Origin: Epichloe hybrida
Lineage: Eukaryota; Ascomycota; Sordariomycetes; Hypocreales; Clavicipitaceae
Length of the DNA: 43,122 bases
Direction of reading: 5' to 3'
Assembly: GCA_019022495.1 (NCBI GenBank)
Contig: JAFEKR010000114.1
Location: 1 to 43,122, forward strand
Of the stretch, positions 34,201 to 43,122 are shown piece after piece. The translations under genes and the position numbers were made by a program. Numbering within the stretch: the stretch's first letter is position 1; every line of letters starts with the position of its first letter. The notes under the pieces were generated by a model. That model did no database searches. It saw only the letters and a program-made list of their open reading frames with translations, and was not told the DNA's origin.

Positions 34201-34289
34201 CGACCACGCCAGGAGTCGAACCTGGAATCTCTAGAGAATTCGGATTAGAGGACCGAAATCTAGCGCCTTAGCCATTAGGCCACGCGGCC
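34201..34289 (-). tRNA. tRNA-Arg(UCG) with a 16-nt intron
   Basis: The acceptor stem pairs GGCCGCG (34289-34283) with CGTGGTC, allowing G-U pairs. The T arm is CCAGG-TTCGACT-CCTGG. The anticodon stem is CTAGA/TCTAG with loop TTTCGG, so the anticodon is UCG. A 16-nt intron follows position 37; it contains CCGAA, which can pair with the anticodon loop as expected for a pre-tRNA. The mature length is 73. Confidence 0.9.
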
Positions 34290-35020
34290 GATGTATTTCC
34301 GATGCTTAACCTTCCCTCCTAACCCATTAGATATAACCTACAAGCAACCTCCATGGCGCAGATCTTATACTTTCCCCCTCACATGAATTAGATGCATTGG
34401 CCACAACCAATGAGCGGAAAAAAACTATAAAAATCAACAGATACTTTCAATTTGATGGATTGATAAATGGTTATTTGCCTCCTGGCCCTGCGCATGGCAT
34501 GTACCTGCCCACATGGTCTGTTCTATAGTTTATCGCCAGCCTCAATGGCTCCCTTCGGCGCTTCGCAGTCTTGCTACGTTTGTTGTAAAGGTCCGTCAAT
34601 GTTTTCCCGGCTGGGTGATTAGTATCTCTCGTGTATGAAGGACGTGTCAACGACAAACCGTTCAACAACACCCGACTTTTCTTCTTCTATTCAAATTTGA
34701 CGGTTCCTTGTGTAAATGCGACAACTATAGTTCAAAATACACACCTGCGACAAGAACCAATCGTATGCTACGAGTACAATCGGCAAGGTACTGAAACAAC
34801 CGTCAACGTATTCTGCGTCCAAGAACATGTTATTAAAGACGCCATGTATGCTATGCGCTATCGACGAAAAAAAAAAGACAATGTACACCACCCATCACTC
34901 AGCCGACAGAGCTGGGTAAAATGTATCAACTGTTTATGCCTTGTCCCCGTCTCTCTACCTTCCTCCTTCTACATGTCGAAAGATGGTGGCGGAGCTGTGG
35001 TGCGCCAGTTGGTTCAGGAT
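34290..35020. other. Region between tRNA-Arg and the lipase 3' end, no gene seen
   Basis: Composition is ordinary and slightly AT-rich. Short frames only, none convincing. It probably includes the 3' UTR of the lipase gene. Confidence 0.55.
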
Positions 35021-37563
35021 CTAATTCTTGCTATATATTGACCCTCCTCGCTTGAACTCCCTTTGTCGCTCTTTTTCCTGTGGCGCGTTTCGAGATGATG
35101 AGTCATAGGGATCAGGATCGCTTTCCTCCGTTGCTTGCTCTGCATCTGCATCTGCATCTGCATCTGCGTCACTCAAATGGCCCAATTCACTCGTATCCAA
35201 CTCGTCTGTGGGAGATGCTGCCTCGCCTCGAGCTAGTCCTGCCATTTGCTCAGACCACATTCGCAGACTTGATGATCTGGTCTCATCACGCCTGCCCGAG
35301 TTAGGTCGCACGAGGCTAGACCTGCTGTCAGCCTTCGAGAGTGGACGCGAAAAGTTGAACTCTGGAATTGCGTTGAAGTCGCGTGTGGCTGCAACGGTGG
35401 CAGCCGCTTTGTGCTGAGGCACATTGATGACACTTTTGCTAGATCTCTTCAGGCGTGGCTTGCGATGAGATGTGGGAGAGTAGATGCCGAGTCGGCCGCG
35501 AGACAGCAGCTCATTGACTTCCTCAGCAACGGTATCCTCATCGGTCATGTCCGTGTCTAGGAGTGTACCTCCATCATACAGGGCTTGAACGCTGCCTCCA
35601 GAGCGGCGCCTCCTACGTGCTCGGCCGGTGCCAGCAGCCATCGATTGCCCTGCGACGACAGCAGGCGACTGTTGTTGTGATGTGATTGTAGGCGGCACCG
35701 TGCTGCCGAGGTTCAGGTTCCGAATGCCTCTGCCTAGAGCTCGCAGATTTCGTTGGCTTTCAGAGAAGACTACGCGAGCACGTAGGCTGTGGACTGCGCG
35801 ATCCAGGGCAAGCTCGATTGCGCAGCGGTCTCGTATCCGGCTGAGCCGCGGCCACGTCGCCCGCTCGCCGGCAATACAAGAGCGCAACATGAAATCCACG
35901 GTGGGATTGCTGAGTAGTTTGGGCAAGTCGTTCATGGCGATTTCCGGCAAGATGGTGATGTCGCCTGAATACTTTTGACTCAAAATGGTTCGACACTTTG
36001 TCATGAGATTGGGGAAGATGCCAAGCTCAGCCATGAACTGCAACCGATGCAGAGCCTCGTCTCTGGCCAAAGTGCTAAGCGTGCATGCCCAATCGAAATC
36101 GTCAGGATGGGAGGGGGCCGTCTTTTGGGGTCGGCTGTCCTGCGCAAGGACGTCGTCCTTTGATAAGAAGGGAACGACGTGCGGGTTCACCTGGCAAACT
36201 ATGAAATGGTTGACATTGAACATTTCGGCCAGGCGGGTCATGGGCAGGTCGTTGTCCACGGAGCCGTCAATGAAGTGTTGGGGAGTGGGAGTCCAAGGGT
36301 GATGCTCGCCTGTAGCAGGGTCTTTGACTAGTAGAGGGGAAGACGTGTATACCAAGGGAAGAGAGCAGGAGGCACCAACTGCCGACCATATCATGACGTT
36401 TGGAGCAGTGACGTAGTTGAGAAGCCGGGGAAGTTCGTAAATCGATGCTGTAGATACACAGATGTTGAGGATGCGACGAGTTCGATTGTATGCCTCTTGA
36501 AACGTCATGTCGCCCATCAACCCTCGCATGACTCTCGTGAGGTTGTCAATATTGGACCAGCTGCCCTCCGTCAGTAGACGCCTAACGTGTCCCAAGACAC
36601 CCACGTTGCTGTCTTCTTCTTCAAAGACGGAAAGGTCCCCGTACGGGAATTCTTCGATGAGTCCGGGGATCTCTTCGTCCGTCTTGGTGCACATGACGGC
36701 GCAGACAATGCTTCCTGCGCTGGAACCTGATATGATACGAGGAAGAAGCTGTTGCTCGAACAAGGCCTTCAACACGCCAATATGTGTCATGCCAAATGTA
36801 CCGCCCCCCGAAAGCAACAAGGCGCTGCGACCGAAGCTTTGTCGCGAGTACAACATTGCTTCCAAAAGGTCCTTCACCTCGACGTTGTGGTGTTTGACTG
36901 CGCTTTGGGAGACGAGGGCGTCAATGGATTGAATTGCTGAATCGACGTAGCGCTCAATGAGCTTCTTGGTGCCAACATAGGAATGACGGTACAGGTCGAC
37001 GTTGTCCATACCGCCCAGGTCTCGACTCAATTCTGTTCGAACAAGATGCATCGTAGCCCGAACGTCCCCGCTTGCGCGTGCTTCGTCGAGAGCACGCAAG
37101 CGCTCCTGAATGAACAAAAAGTCATACTCGCCGTCCGCCGTATCATTCTTCCATCTGTCGTTGCCATCGAGTGCGTCAAGTTCTGATGCAGCGGCGGTCC
37201 ATTGTTGATATGTTTGGGCCTTTTTAACATGTATATACGTATTAGCACAGAATTTCGGCAGACAATGCCCCCAGTTGCTCCTATCAAAACTTGACCCACG
37301 TTTTTCATCTGATCCAATAGCCCATCTCTCCTCTGCTGCTGTACACGATTGGATTCGCGCTCTTGGGGAGTGAGCCCGTCCTTCCATGATAAAATGGCAT
37401 TGTTCGCATCTCTGAGTGTCCTCGAGACAGCCTTCCGAATTGTTCGACCGCTGGATGGTTGAGACGAAGGAGCATCGACTTTTCCTTGAGCAGAGGATGC
37501 CTCTCTGGAGCCTGTCCCGTGAAGCCCTGCAACCTTGTGCGGTTGAATGACAAGATCTGACAT
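35021..37563 (-). CDS. Patatin-like lipase with DUF3336 (Tgl4/Tgl5/SDP1-type triacylglycerol lipase)
   Basis: Exon 1 is 37563-37300 (88 codons, MSDLVIQPHK...LLDQMKN). An 80-nt intron follows (GTGGGT...AAAAAG). Exon 2 is 37219-35021, giving 820 residues. The join reads QMKN|AQTYQQW, matching the start of DUF3336 (about 89-220: AASELDALDG, ARASGDV, LSRDLGGMDN). The patatin domain has the oxyanion loop GGGTFG (226-231), the nucleophile Ser255 in GSSAG, and the catalytic Asp406 in DGS. The family hydrolyses storage triacylglycerol on lipid droplets, and some members also have acyltransferase activity. The C-terminal third is Ser/Arg-rich and probably disordered, with an Asp-Ala repeat from a GCATCT hexamer tract (35143-35168). 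Minus-strand neighbours are tRNAs. Confidence 0.9.
37220..37299 (-). other. Intron of the patatin/DUF3336 lipase gene
   Basis: 80 nt, GTGGGT donor, AAAAAG acceptor, phase 0. An open frame runs through it from the exon 2 side and would give a false N-terminus. The spliced form restores the family N-terminus. Confidence 0.7.
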
Positions 37564-38401
37564 GTCGATTCTGTTGACAAGAAAATGGCGGAGGGGATGA
37601 CACTTGGATTATCGGAAGCAAAGAGTTTCAGTCCATGACATGTCCTGTGTACCGTGTCCCTTCCCCTTCTTGTCAGAACTCTCGTCTATCGAAGGAGATG
37701 CCTCATAAACAGTCCAGCCGTAATGTGTCTCCTAACTTATTGCGAAACGTGGGCACCAGGGGGATACTGCGGAGAGAGCCGTGTTCACGGGCGAGTGTAA
37801 TTAGAATCTAGAACCGACTGGTAGTGACTGATAGTGACCGCGGTAGTGGTAGACTTTGGACGACAGGAAGCGGCATAGAAGGCAATAGGTAGGTAATATG
37901 CGCTCAGGTTAGGAGAATTCAATAGGTCGAGCGTAGTCGAGTGTTGGAAGAAGGGCCGGGTAAGCAGGCGCGTGATGGAGGATGCAAGTCGGATGCAGTC
38001 ACACGCATGTGAAAGACCTGGTGACGCCGCTTCACCCACCTTAGGCCACCAACACCCACCAACACCCACTGTAATGCCGGTCTGCTGACCGTTCTTCCAC
38101 CCCTCCAAAGCGGCAAGGATGGCGCCAAGCGAGGGAGGAGACTCGCTGAAGGGAGTCCCCCGTGCCTACCTGCCCCCCTAGTCTTAGTCCTGGCGCGCGC
38201 CCGAGTTAGCTGGCTGGCAAGTGCCATTCCAGTACATTCATTTCTGGTCTTGGTTGTAATAATAAAGCAGCAAATAAGTTGCCATCTGTTTCTGCAACCC
38301 GGAGGCTCGGCCAAATCAGACATCCCGCTCCCTAGAGAAGCACGCCTTCAAGACACACAACGACAAAACGTTGCTGGTGGGAAAAAAAAAGGGATGAAAC
38401 G
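37564..38401. other. Lipase promoter region, no gene seen
   Basis: No supported coding frame. Contains CACCAACACC-type repeats near 38046-38070 and the upstream flank of the tRNA-Gln 3' end. Confidence 0.5.
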
Positions 38402-38481
38402 AGGCTCGTACCAGATTCGAACTGGTGCTTCTGGAATTTCTTGATCAAAATCCAGCGTCCTGACCCCTAGACGAACGAGCC
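38402..38481 (-). tRNA. tRNA-Gln(UUG) with an 8-nt intron
   Basis: Acceptor stem GGCTCGT (38481-38475) pairs perfectly with ACGAGCC, discriminator T. T arm ACCAG-TTCGAAT-CTGGT. Anticodon stem CTGGA/TCCAG with loop TTTTGA, giving anticodon UUG, interrupted after position 37 by an 8-nt intron (TCAAGAAA) whose CAA can pair with the anticodon. Mature length 72. Confidence 0.9.
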
Positions 38482-39045
38482 TGATGTGGGGTACAACAGC
38501 TTGTTGCTTGTTGACAGCCAGACAATTAATTTACCATATAAGGTAATGGGCTTTTCATTTCATGGCTAATCGGTGCCCGTCCCTTGCATGGCGTCTACCG
38601 TCCACCGATGCCGTGGTTCCAGAAAATGCAAATGCAAGCGAGATACTCGGTCCAGCTATGATTATTAAACTCGTTCTTAATAAAGGTACGTAGCGACTGC
38701 ATTCATGAAATCCCCCCTCACATCTCCGCAAGATGTCAGCTAACTGGGCCGCCCTCGCTGGCATGGTTTGCTTTGAACGAGCATGTATTTTAGGAACCAA
38801 CGTATATTCATTCCCAGCTTAAGCACACTGACGACGGATCCATTCCTAAGAATGCTGGCAACCAATCAAGTAAAGCAGGCCATTGCCACCATGCTTTCTT
38901 CAGAAACCTGGCAAATCTGTGTCTTAGACCTCGCTCGTATACACAGCCCGTGACGTTGCGGTACATATAGACAGCTAATTCCCCCATTCCCTGAACCCGA
39001 ACCCGTCAGCACCATCTCGCAAGACAGCATTGCGCCTGTGCCACG
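38482..39045. promoter_or_regulatory. Upstream region of the small secreted protein gene
   Basis: No gene seen. GTACATATAG (38961-38970), about 80 bases before the start codon, is a weak TATA-like candidate. Confidence 0.4.
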
Positions 39046-39658
39046 ATGAGATATTTCACTTCCTTCTCCCTGGCTATTCTGGCTGTGGCTGTGACGGCTG
39101 CAACAGTCCAACATGATGCCAAGGTGGGCGGACCACAACCCCCCCGGAGGACACCACTGCATTCATTGTCAGCTGCACATAATTAATACCGTGTAGAAAT
39201 ACATCCAAGTAAGGCACTGCGATTGCCTAACGTCAAAAGGGCCCTGCGATTGCGAACCCCCCCACAAAGTTCGACAAGTAGACATTCAGAGTATCAGTGG
39301 TGTCGTCTCAAGTCAATGCGCTTCAGGCCGGCTGCCATGCGATGAGGCAGGCGTGAAGCCTCAAGTCCATTGCCTCTGTCCCGTGGACGACGTGCAAAGC
39401 AGCGAGATGGAGCCCTGTGCGTGCGGCGCTCACGGTGACGGCAGCGAAGCCGTGAGGCAGCATGGCGCTGCGAGAAACATGATCCACTGCATGTGTTTGA
39501 TGGAGGAACTGGACGGCTCGACGAAGCCTTGCCCGTGCAACACGCCTGCCAACTTTCTAGGGAGGATTGGCCCGATACGAGAGGCTCAACCGACTTATTA
39601 TCCGTTCAGAGGAGCAAAAGGAAGCCGCAAATTGGGTGAGAGCCGATTGATGAAATGA
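39046..39658 (+). CDS. Small secreted protein with repeated HCxC...PCxC modules
   Basis: Two exons: 39046-39123 and 39197-39658. They are joined in phase 0 across a 73-nt intron (GTGGGC donor, GTAG acceptor), giving 179 residues. Exon 1 is exactly a signal peptide plus short lead (MRYFTSFSLAILAVAVTAA, TVQHDAK). The mature part has 14 cysteines, most in CxC pairs. Three modules share the pattern His-Cys-x-Cys, a 6-12 residue gap ending in Pro, then Cys-x-Cys: HCDC-LTSKGP-CDC, HCLC-(12)-CAC, HCMC-(11)-CPC. Two more cysteines sit between modules 1 and 2. The tail is Arg/Gly/Lys-rich and Cys-free. I recognise no family. The layout suggests metal binding or tight disulphide knots. An effector-like role is inferred from secretion, size and position near a transposon block. 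The weak donor is the main uncertainty. Confidence 0.7.
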
Positions 39659-40177
39659 AATATAGCATGCTTTGCCTTATGGTCGGGGACGAGTTGGATT
39701 GAGCGTCATGACTTCGCTATGCGAGTGAAGGATATCGAGAGCGAGCTGGCGCGGGATGAAGCTGGGCATCGGCGTGACCACGGTAAAAGCCTCCTTTTTG
39801 CGCAGCATCTTGGATTCTTGAAAATCTGTGAAAATCTGTGACAATGTCGGGAAATGAGGAGGGGCAATGGTCTGGCATCAATCGAAGTTGACGCGAAAAT
39901 ATCGAGGGCTGCAGTCATTCGATGCATTATCCCGCTGTCCACTTGTACGTAAAAGTCAGCATGTCGCACATGGCTCAGTGTCCGTTGAGCGACTTGCGCG
40001 CAGCAATGGGCTGCGTGTATATTTTCATGACAAAATCCTCGAGGATGGCATAGCTCGAGCGGGTCGTTCGCACAACGGCGTGCTCGTTTGTGCAAGGAAA
40101 GTCACTTGCCAACCGCACCGATGCCGTTGTTCGTGGCCGGTTGTCGCAGGATGGGTTGATGATGATTCAGCCTTCAC
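39659..40177. other. Convergent intergenic region, no gene seen
   Basis: Lies between the secreted protein and the transcription-factor remnant. A minus-strand frame at 40095-39706 has no recognisable features, and a plus-strand frame from 39867 is antisense to the remnant. Confidence 0.5.
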
Positions 40178-41140
40178 TCAAGCAAACGATATCCAGATCT
40201 CGCATTGCTGCATGACGCTTCGAAGTGTCCAGGGACTAACGTTCTCGGGTGGTTGCTCCCAAACATGCTGCAAGAGTGTCAGTGTCTGGTGCATGTTACC
40301 GAGGCCTATCATCTCAATCATGGCCTGCAACCTCAACCTCAGTGTATGCTGGACGTCTGGGTCCGTTGTGCAACACCCGATGACCATCAGGGGCCAGCAG
40401 AGGCTCGTGTTCACGCGCTCCGAAGCTGGCAGTCGGTCCAAGAACGATACCGCCTCCATGACCGCACTGTTCATGAGATGTCCATGCATGGACGTTTGTG
40501 CGTTTTGTTGCGGTGTGCCAAATATGCTCCACAAGTAAAGCAGAGCAGCTTGTTTGAACACCAAGCCCGCAAGTCGACTATTGGGGCTGGCCATTACGGA
40601 AGGGATGAAATCGAGTATTTGCGACTGCAGCAAGCCGAACGCAATCATGTCGTCGGGTGACGTGGACAATCCAGGTTGATCACCTGTCTGTAAGATGCTC
40701 TGACCTAGTTGGAATACTTGTGGTATTAACGTCAGTATCTCGAGCCAGCAGCCACAAAGCTGGCCCATGTAATTCTTTGCTAATAAACGTTTCCCGGCGT
40801 CTTGGATGGCAGGGCTAGGAGCGGCCTGCGCAGTGCCCCTTGGGTCCTTCGATATCATGCTTGAAGCCACCATGTGCATGTAGTACTCGACTAGAAACTC
40901 TAGTAGATCATCCGAGACATTAGTTCCATGTCCACTGAGCAAGCTCGTCAACAGAGACTTTGATGCCGCGAGATGGTCGAAAATTGTGCCGTTCACATCT
41001 CCTCTCGCTACCTAGAATATGTATCATGTGTTATTTGTTGAGGATATTCACAGCCTCACATCGTAGCCTCAGATATCAGGCATTACTCTTATTATCCCCT
41101 CTTCGTTTAACAATGTAGCTTCCCGTATTGCGTTTAATAT
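40178..41140 (-). pseudogene. 5'-truncated fungal transcription-factor gene (Fungal_trans_2 domain)
   Basis: The last exon (41011-40178, 277 codons) starts VARGDVNGTIFDHLAASKSLL and ends NVSPWTLRSVMQQCEIWISF, the typical end of the C-terminal regulatory domain (PF11951 type) of Zn2Cys6 activators. A 48-nt intron (41059-41012, GTGAGG...CTAG) joins it in phase 0 to an upstream remnant ending GYD. The same frame farther up reads EATLLNEEGIIRVMPDI, then TGA at 41071-41069, then GYD. Beyond about 41140 the DNA becomes RIP-type AT-rich and no Zn cluster or N-terminus exists. The exon itself is intact. It may be a recent pseudogene or give a short internal product. The GTG at 40996 is not a credible start. 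Confidence 0.72.
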
Positions 41141-42097
41141 CGCGGTTTATCGCAGGCTTTGTTTAAAGACCTAGATTTATTACTTATAGATTTAAAGCTT
41201 ATAAGCTTCCCTTTTCTCTTCTAGATTACGAATTCCTAGATAGTAATTCTACATTATCTTCTCTTTTGCTCTCTCTTTGCCTCTATTTGCATTATTTTAT
41301 AGGTTATAAGCCTAGCGCTTATAATCACGCCCTTACCTTTCTTTTATTTTTCCCTTTTATCTAACTATTATAGTCTTATATATAATCATATATCTTTTCC
41401 TAATATCTTATTAAAGTAAATTACTTAACTTATAGGGTAATATAAGGACCTTTTTCCTTTCCTAAAAACTAATAATACTATATAAGTTAAGATTAGATTA
41501 ATTATAATTTAGCTTCCTTTTACACATATAAAGCTATAAAAATTTTATATAACTAGGAATTAAATACATAACCTTTATGCGTTATTTTCCTAATTTATAA
41601 GCATAATAATTTTTTTCTCTAAGCTATAAACTTATATATTACTTAATACTATATAATCTTTTATAATATATATAAAAAGTTAATCCCTTCTAGGTAAATC
41701 TTAGTAAATAGTAAGCTAGGATAAGACATTTCTTATAGAATTACCTTAAGCACCTAAAACTAATAATCTAGATTTATTACTATTTAGGGTAAAGTAATAT
41801 ATAGTAAAGTAATATATAGTAAAGTAAGTAAAGTAAGTATAGTAAATTCTAGGTAAAGCATTACCCTTTAACTAGGCTAAGGTAAAATATTTTAGGGTAT
41901 TTAAAAACGCCTTTTAAGCCACTTATATTCTTAACTTTATATCTCTATATATTAGTAACTATATAGTAATTTAATCCTTAGAGAGCTATTACTATAACTT
42001 CTATTAGACTAAATTAATAATAATTAGTATTAAATATATATAGTAATAGGAGTATATAAATTCTAATATATAACCTTACCTTTCCTTTTCTTTTATT
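41141..42097. other. AT-rich flank before the copia relic, no gene seen
   Basis: RIP-type sequence. Includes short tandem units GTAAAGTAATATATA (41792-41823) and AGTAAAGTAAGT-like repeats just after. It may contain the decayed 5' LTR of the copia element, but I cannot define its ends. Confidence 0.5.
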
Positions 42098-43122
42098 ATA
42101 GCTAATAATATAGGTACTTCTAGTACTATTCTAGCTACCTAACCTAATCTAACTAAACTTAATAATATTACTAAGGTATAGTATATAAGGACTATAGTTA
42201 TTACTTCTCTTAAAGGGGCTAAGAACTTTAAGGAATAGGAGATCTTAATCTAAATATAAGTTTATATTATATAGCTTATACTATATTTAACTAGAGTAAC
42301 TCTATAGTCTTAAAAGACTAATAAGTATTATACTATTCTCTCTTTTATTATATAGTAAAGCCTCTCTTTATAAGTCTAAAAGAATTTAATATATATAGGA
42401 TAAACTAATATAATGCTAGTTACTAATATAATATAATTAATTAAAAGTAATTATAGCTTTAAGGCTAATTTAGCTATTATTAAGCTACTATAATAGTTTT
42501 CTTAATTAAAGAGGGCTAATTTCTCTATAATAAGAGCTTAGCTAAACTACTACTAAAACCTTTAGAACTAGATCTATAAGATTAAAAAAATCCCTAATAT
42601 TATTTAGGTATTATAAATAATTAAAGCTATTAAGGGTTTAATACCTAATATTTATAATACTTAGAAGATTAAGGGATTCTCTAAATTAAAGCTTATAAAA
42701 GAAGGTATACTTACTTATTTAACATATAAAGCTAATAAACCTTAGAAGGACTAAAAGGTTAACTTTAATACCTAATAAAAGAATAATAAGGATAATGCTA
42801 ATATAAAAGGTAAAGGCAAAGCTTTAATAAAGAAGAATAAAACCTCTAAGACTATTAAGCTAGATTATAGTTATTTAATCTCTCTAGGATAACCTATTTA
42901 TTTAAAGGATAATTACTAGAAGCTTTATCTAAAGAAAAAGCCTAACTTAATAAAGAAAAAAGGTAATATAACTATAACTACTACTATAACTACCTTTTCT
43001 AATATTATTACTATAGGAAGTAATCTCTCTCTTATAGTAATTAACTAGGACTATTCCTTTTAAATAATAGTAAATTGCCTTATAAAGGAAAACTATATCC
43101 TTAACTCTAAATATAATACTTA
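42098..43122 (+). pseudogene. Ty1/copia gag and protease start, RIP-degraded, cut by the window edge
   Basis: Conceptual plus-strand translation from 42098 (ATG changed to ATA) reads IANNIGTSSTILAT, then KGAKNFKE, a stop, EILI. This matches the gag motif with a Trp lost after NFxxW. Near 42860-42960 it reads LDYSYLISLG, PIYLKDNY, LYLKKKP, a CCHC zinc knuckle whose Cys and His are changed to Tyr. The last 60 bases read NCLIKENYILNSKYNT, corresponding to the WILDSGC-type protease active site. The relic continues beyond the window. Whether it is the same family as the copia at 16033-17481 cannot be told, because different regions are present. Confidence 0.75.

Noticed and set aside
37220..37621. 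Extension of the lipase N-terminus through the open frame starting at 37621
   Set aside because: The frame runs through an intron and gives a Cys-rich sequence unlike the family. The spliced start at 37563 gives the family N-terminus.
39867..40538. 223-residue plus-strand frame
   Set aside because: It is antisense to the intact exon of the Fungal_trans_2 remnant, whose protein similarity is clear.

Overview
The window comes from a filamentous ascomycete. Short spliceosomal introns, tRNA genes with anticodon-loop introns, and proteins of clear Pezizomycotina type (fungal transaldolase, COX10, bicupin oxalate decarboxylase, 1-Cys peroxiredoxin, DUF3336-patatin lipase, Fungal_trans_2 regulator) all point this way. 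A Sordariomycete, perhaps Hypocreales, is my best guess, but this is inference. The DNA has two compositions. Bases 1 to about 22155 and about 41140 to 43122 are extremely AT/TA-rich, with almost no intact reading frames and paired repeat copies that differ mainly by C-to-T and G-to-A. This is the signature of repeat-induced point mutation (RIP). Bases 22156 to about 41100 form a GC-balanced gene island.

The left AT block is a nested graveyard of transposable elements. It holds a hAT transposase relic (1-2450), a 9-bp minisatellite, a 1162-bp inverted-repeat element (3835-4996), and a Ty3/gypsy chromovirus between two 270-bp LTR copies (6706-16032). Two small elements sit inside the chromovirus. 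One is a tandem TRIM-like element with three 171-bp LTRs and a 5-bp target duplication (10553-11446). The other is a tRNA-headed SINE-like element with a 14-bp target duplication and two perfect hairpins (13009-13548). A Ty1/copia 3' end follows (16033-17481), then a 4.6-kb DNA transposon with an integrase-like transposase relic (17552-22155). The right AT block begins a Ty1/copia gag-protease relic that runs off the window.

The island carries, left to right: a transaldolase gene on the minus strand, broken by the DNA transposon and copia; COX10 (+); a Myb/SANT protein (-); a 3.7-kb gap without a recognisable gene; a secreted oxalate decarboxylase (+); a 1-Cys peroxiredoxin (-); tRNA-Arg(UCG) (-); a patatin/DUF3336 lipase (-); tRNA-Gln(UUG) (-); a small secreted protein with repeated HCxC...PCxC modules (+); and a 5'-truncated transcription-factor gene (-). 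The genes at both edges are damaged, so transposon blocks appear to have eaten into both sides. The genes do not form an obvious pathway. COX10 (heme A), the peroxiredoxin and the lipase are housekeeping. The oxalate decarboxylase and the Cys-rich protein are predicted to be secreted and could act at the interface with a host or substrate.

The most novel candidates are the CxC-repeat secreted protein, the twin-hairpin SINE, the tandem TRIM, and the reconstructable split of the transaldolase gene.
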